From the NCBI GenBank assembly GCA_964036315.1, contig CAXIWW010000817.1:8529501-8593500 (forward strand): a stretch of DNA of 64,000 nucleotides, given 5' to 3'. Source of the DNA: Acanthosepion esculentum. Taxonomy: Eukaryota > Mollusca > Cephalopoda > Sepiida > Sepiidae. How positions within the stretch are numbered: the first letter of the stretch is position 1; each line of letters begins with the position of its first letter. A program made the position numbers and the translations under genes. Below the pieces are notes generated by a model. The model was not told the DNA's origin, did no database searches, and saw nothing but the letters and a program-made list of their open reading frames with translations. This document shows, piece after piece, positions 61,340-64,000 of the stretch.

Positions 61340-61820
61340 CCAGTTGATAGCAAAAGTGCCAACAGCACCACAGCTGATAGCAAAAGTGCCAACAGCTGAT
61401 AGCAAAAGTGCCAAAAGCTGATAGCAAAAGTGCCAACAGCTGATACCCCATTTCCAACAGATGATACCAAAAGTGCCAACAGCTGATAGCAAAAGTGCAA
61501 ACAGCTGATGGCAAAAGTGCCAACAGCTGATAACAAAAGTGCCAAAAGCTGATAGCAAAATGCCAACAGATTATACCAAAGTGCCAACAGCTGATAGCAA
61601 AAGTTCCAACAGCTGATTGCAAAAGTGCCAACAGCTGATAGCAAAAGTGCCAACAGCTGATAGCAAAAGTGCCAACAGCACCACAGCTGATAGCAAAAGT
61701 GCAAACAGCTGATAGCAAAAGTGCCAACAGCTGATACCACAAATGCCAACAGCTGATAGCAAAAGTGCCAACAGCAGATAGCAAAAGTGCCAACAGCTGA
61801 TAGCAAAAGTGCCAACAGCA
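61340..61820 (-). repeat. Long inverted 22-mer tract with signature block
   Basis: About 22 units with an internal CAGCACCAC block near 61678. The signature order AGATTATACCAAAGTGCC, standard unit, CTGATTGCAAAAGTGCC lies at 61568-61625. A disrupted unit GATACCCCATTTCCAAC is at about 61443. Confidence 0.87.
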
Positions 61821-61984
61821 CCACAGTTCCAAATAGTCCTAGGTATGATTATAAACTACTTCTGACAGCAAGGCTTCTGATCACAAAGGGTCCCAGCTAT
61901 GAGCAAATAGTGACCCCCTACTAAAAAAAACACTATGAAAGCATAAAAATACATGTTTATATAAAAACTTGCGAACAACACCAG

Positions 61985-63680
61985 TTGATAGCAAAAGTGT
62001 TAACAGCACCACAGCTGATAGAAAAAGTGCGAACAGCTGATAGCAAAATGCAAACAGCTGATAGCAAAAGTGCCGAAAGCTTCTAGCAAAAGTGCCAACA
62101 GCTGATAGCAAAAGTGCCAACAGATGATACCAAAAGTGCCAACAGCTGATAGCAAAAGTGCCAACAGCTGATAGCAAAAGTGCCAACAGCTGACACCAAA
62201 ATTGCCAAAAGCTGATAGCCAAAATGCCAACAGCTGATAGCAAAAGTGCCAACAGATTATACCAAAGTGCCAACAGCTGATAGCAAAAGTGCCAACAGCT
62301 GATTGCAAAAGTGCCAACAGCTGATAGAAAAAGTGTAAACAGCTGATAGCAAAAGTGCCAACAGCTGATACCAAAAGTGCCAAAAGCTGATAGCAAAAGT
62401 GCCAACAGCTGATAGCGAACGTGCCATAAGCTGATAGCAAAAGTGCCAACAGCACCACAGTGCCAATAGTCCTAGGTATGACTATAAACTATATCTGACA
62501 GCATGCTTCTGATCACAAAGGGTCCCAGCTATGAGCAAATAGTGACCCCCCACTAAAAAAAACACTATGAATGTATAAAAATAGATGTTTATATAAAAAC
62601 TTGCGAACAACACCAGTTTATAGCAAAAGTGCCAACAGCACCACAGCAGATAGCAAAAGTGCTAACAGCTGATAGCAAAAGTGCCAACAGCTGATAGCAA
62701 AAGTGCCAACAGCTGATAGAAAAAGTGCCAACAGCACCACATTGCCAACTAGTCCTAGGTTTGACTATAAACTACATCTGACAGCAAGGCTTCTGATCAC
62801 AAAGGGTCCCATCTCTGAGCAAATAGTGACCGTCCACTAAAAAAAAACACTATGAATGTATAAAAATACATATTTATATAAAAACTTGCGAACAACACCA
62901 GTTGATAGCAAAAGTGCCAACAGCACCACAGCTGATAGCAAAAGTGCCAACAGCTGATAGTAAAAGTGCCAAAAGCTGATAGCAAAAGTGCCAATATCTG
63001 ATAGCAAAACTGCCAACAGCTGATAGCAAAAGTGCCAACAGCACCACATTGCCAAATAGTCCTAGGTATGATTATAAACAACATCTGACAGCAAGGCTTC
63101 TGATCACAAAGGGTCCCAGCTATGAGCAAATAGTGACCCCCCACTAAAAAAAAAAGATTATGAATGTATAAAAATACATGTATATATAAAAACTTGCGAA
63201 CAACACCAGTTGATAGCAAAAGTGCCAACAGCACCAAAGCTGATAGCAAAAGTGCCAACAGCTGATAGCAAAAGTGCCAACAGCTGATAGCAAATGTGCC
63301 AAAAGCTGCTAGCAAAAGTGCCAACAGCTGATAGCAAAAGTGCAAACAGATGATACCAAAAGTGCCAACAGCTGATAGCAAAAGTGCCAACAGCTGATAG
63401 CAAAAGTGCCAACAGCTGACACCAAAATTGCCAAAAGCTGATGGCCAAAATGCCAACAGCTGATAGCAAAAGTGCCAACAGATTATACCAAAGTGCCAAC
63501 AGCTGATAGCAAAAGTGCCAACAGCTGATTGCAAAAGTGCCAACAGCTGATAGAAAAAGTGTAAACAGTTGATAGCAAAAGTGCCAACAGCTGATACCAA
63601 AAGTGCCAAAAGCTGATAGCAAAAGTGCCAACAGCTGATAGCGAAAGAGCCAAGAGCTGAGGGCAAAAGTTCCAACAACA
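61985..63680 (-). repeat. Two long tracts related by a 1226-bp duplication
   Basis: Tract A (61985-62455) and tract B (63215-63680) share, in the same order, CTGACACCAAAATTGCC, a rare GCCAAAATGCC unit (at 62218 and 63444, offset 1226 bp), the signature block (62253 and 63480) and AGAAAAAGTGTAAACAG. Their left ends differ. Between them lie the units shared with block 2 (62455-63060). Confidence 0.88.
62455..63060 (-). repeat. Block 4 counterpart of 21260-21900
   Basis: Contains CCAATAGTCC at 62464, CACCACAGCAGATAGC near 62639, GTTTGACTAT at 62759, GACCGTCCAC at 62828 and CAATATCTGATAG at 62993. The distance GTTTGAC to ACCGTCC is 70 bp in both copies. The offset to block 2 is about 41.1 kb, compared with 39.3 kb for the hairpins, so block 4 has about 1.8 kb of extra array between its hairpin and this point. 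Confidence 0.82.
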
Positions 63681-63699
63681 CCACAGTGCATATAGTCCT

Positions 63700-64000
63700 A
63701 GTTATGACTATAAACTACATCTGACAGCAAGGCTTCTGATCACAAAGTGTCCCATCTCTGAGCAAATAGTGACCGTCCACTAAAAAAAAACACTATGAAT
63801 GTATAAAAATACATATTTATATAAAAACCTGCGAACAACACCAGTTGATAGCAAAAGTGCCAACAGCACCACAGCTGATAGCAAAAGTGCCAACAGTTGA
63901 TAGTAAAAGTGCCAAAAGCTGATAGCAAAAGTGCCAATATCTGATAGCAAAACTGCCAACAGCTGATAGCAAAAGTGCCAACAGCACCACATTGCCAAAT
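63700..64000 (-). repeat. Partial repeat of the GACCGTCCAC unit at the window edge
   Basis: The last macro-unit resembles 62753-63060 at an offset of 943 bp. It has GACCGTCCAC (63771), ATACATATTTATAT, CAATATCTGATAG (about 63936) and the CACATTGCCAAAT boundary. It is cut by the end of the window. A variant of the conserved CpG element, CCTGCGAAC for CTTGCGAAC, lies at about 63828. Confidence 0.85.

Larger units (their letters stand above)
1..64000. repeat. Nested satellite array filling the whole window
   Basis: Seen directly: every part of the window is made of the same two components, a 22-bp minisatellite (TTGGCAC, T4, GCTATCAGCTG) and a conserved spacer of about 165 bp. By counting the CCTAGGACTAG anchor I find about 57 macro-units in block 1, 59 in block 2, 62 in block 3 and 11 in block 4. 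Macro-units run from 187 bp to 1163 bp, mostly 240-480 bp, and nearly all the length difference comes from the number of 22-mers. CpG is scarce: the only regular one is in TTCGCAAG. No unique sequence interrupts the array. Established knowledge: arrays of this kind are typical of eukaryotic heterochromatin. Inference: a satellite maintained by unequal exchange. Copy counts are by eye and approximate. Confidence 0.97.
58953..64000 (-). repeat. Orientation block 4, inverted array, runs off the window
   Basis: Inverted macro-units from the second hairpin junction to the window edge, 11 anchors counted. This block is rich in long 22-mer tracts (58977-59480, 61340-61820, 61985-62455, 63215-63680), so its units average longer than elsewhere. 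The segment 62455-63060 is clearly related to 21260-21900 of block 2. They share the rare spacer variant GACCGTCCAC, the variant GTTTGACTAT after the CCTAGG anchor, CAATATCTGATAG, and a contracted CCAATAGTCC anchor. Confidence 0.93.

Noticed and set aside
62797..63684. Open frame of 295 codons crossing two tracts and a spacer
   Set aside because: The spacer happens to be open in this frame in this copy, as in many other units (a tail ending in CDQKPCCQM recurs dozens of times). No start context, domain or unique sequence supports a gene.
1..64000. CRISPR array (short direct repeats of constant length)
   Set aside because: The 22-mers are contiguous, without unique spacers between them. The longer spacers are themselves repeats. 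There are no cas genes, and the setting is a eukaryotic-type satellite.
1..64000. Telomeric or subtelomeric simple repeat
   Set aside because: No TTAGGG-, TTTAGGG- or TTAGG-type tracts are present. The G-runs are single G5-G7 tracts inside the spacer.
1..64000. Transposon origin of the spacer (LTR, TIR or SINE-like)
   Set aside because: No terminal repeats specific to one spacer, target-site duplications, A/B boxes or protein remnants were found. The A/T-run is internal and not a tail.

Overview
The window is one continuous nested tandem-repeat (satellite) array from end to end. I find no credible protein-coding gene, tRNA, rRNA, transposase or other single-copy sequence in its 64 kb. A tract of this size and organisation points to nuclear heterochromatin-type DNA of a eukaryote (centromeric, subtelomeric or interstitial satellite) from a long-read assembly. 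Nothing here identifies the lineage.

Structure, level 1: a 22-bp minisatellite (starts TTGGCAC, then T4, then GCTATCAGCTG), with roughly 1,400-1,500 copies by my estimate. Level 2: a macro-unit averaging about 335-345 bp, roughly 190 copies. Each macro-unit has one 22-mer tract of 1 to about 45 copies and one conserved spacer of about 165 bp. The spacer carries, in order, TTCGCAAG, a TATATAAA/ACATGT AT-rich segment, a T7-T13 run followed by AGTGGGGGGTCAC, a GGGACCCTTTGTGATCAG segment and CCTAGGACTAG. Level 3: local higher-order duplications of several macro-units (periods of about 636, 681, 769, 1210, 1478, 1983, 2470, 2923 and 6440-6960 bp). Level 4: orientation blocks of the whole array.

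Layout: block 1 (1-19620) is in the orientation I call forward; block 2 (19621-39375) is inverted; block 3 (39376-58952) is forward; block 4 (58953-64000) is inverted and runs off the window. The two forward-to-inverted junctions (about 19612-19639 and 58944-58971) share the same unusual sequence, with a perfect 8-bp stem and 12-nt loop, and lie 39,332 bp apart. Sequence on both sides of them is recognisably related. This suggests that an inverted dimer of about 39 kb was itself duplicated. The inverted-to-forward junction at 39375 is of a different kind.

The many long open frames are a by-product of the 22-mer. It has no stop codon in any of its three forward frames, and 22 is not a multiple of 3, so each tract reads through in all three frames as a 22-residue repeat. 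They are not annotated as genes. Within the blocks, mosaic higher-order copies, hybrid units, spacer deletions and tract collapses record repeated unequal exchange.
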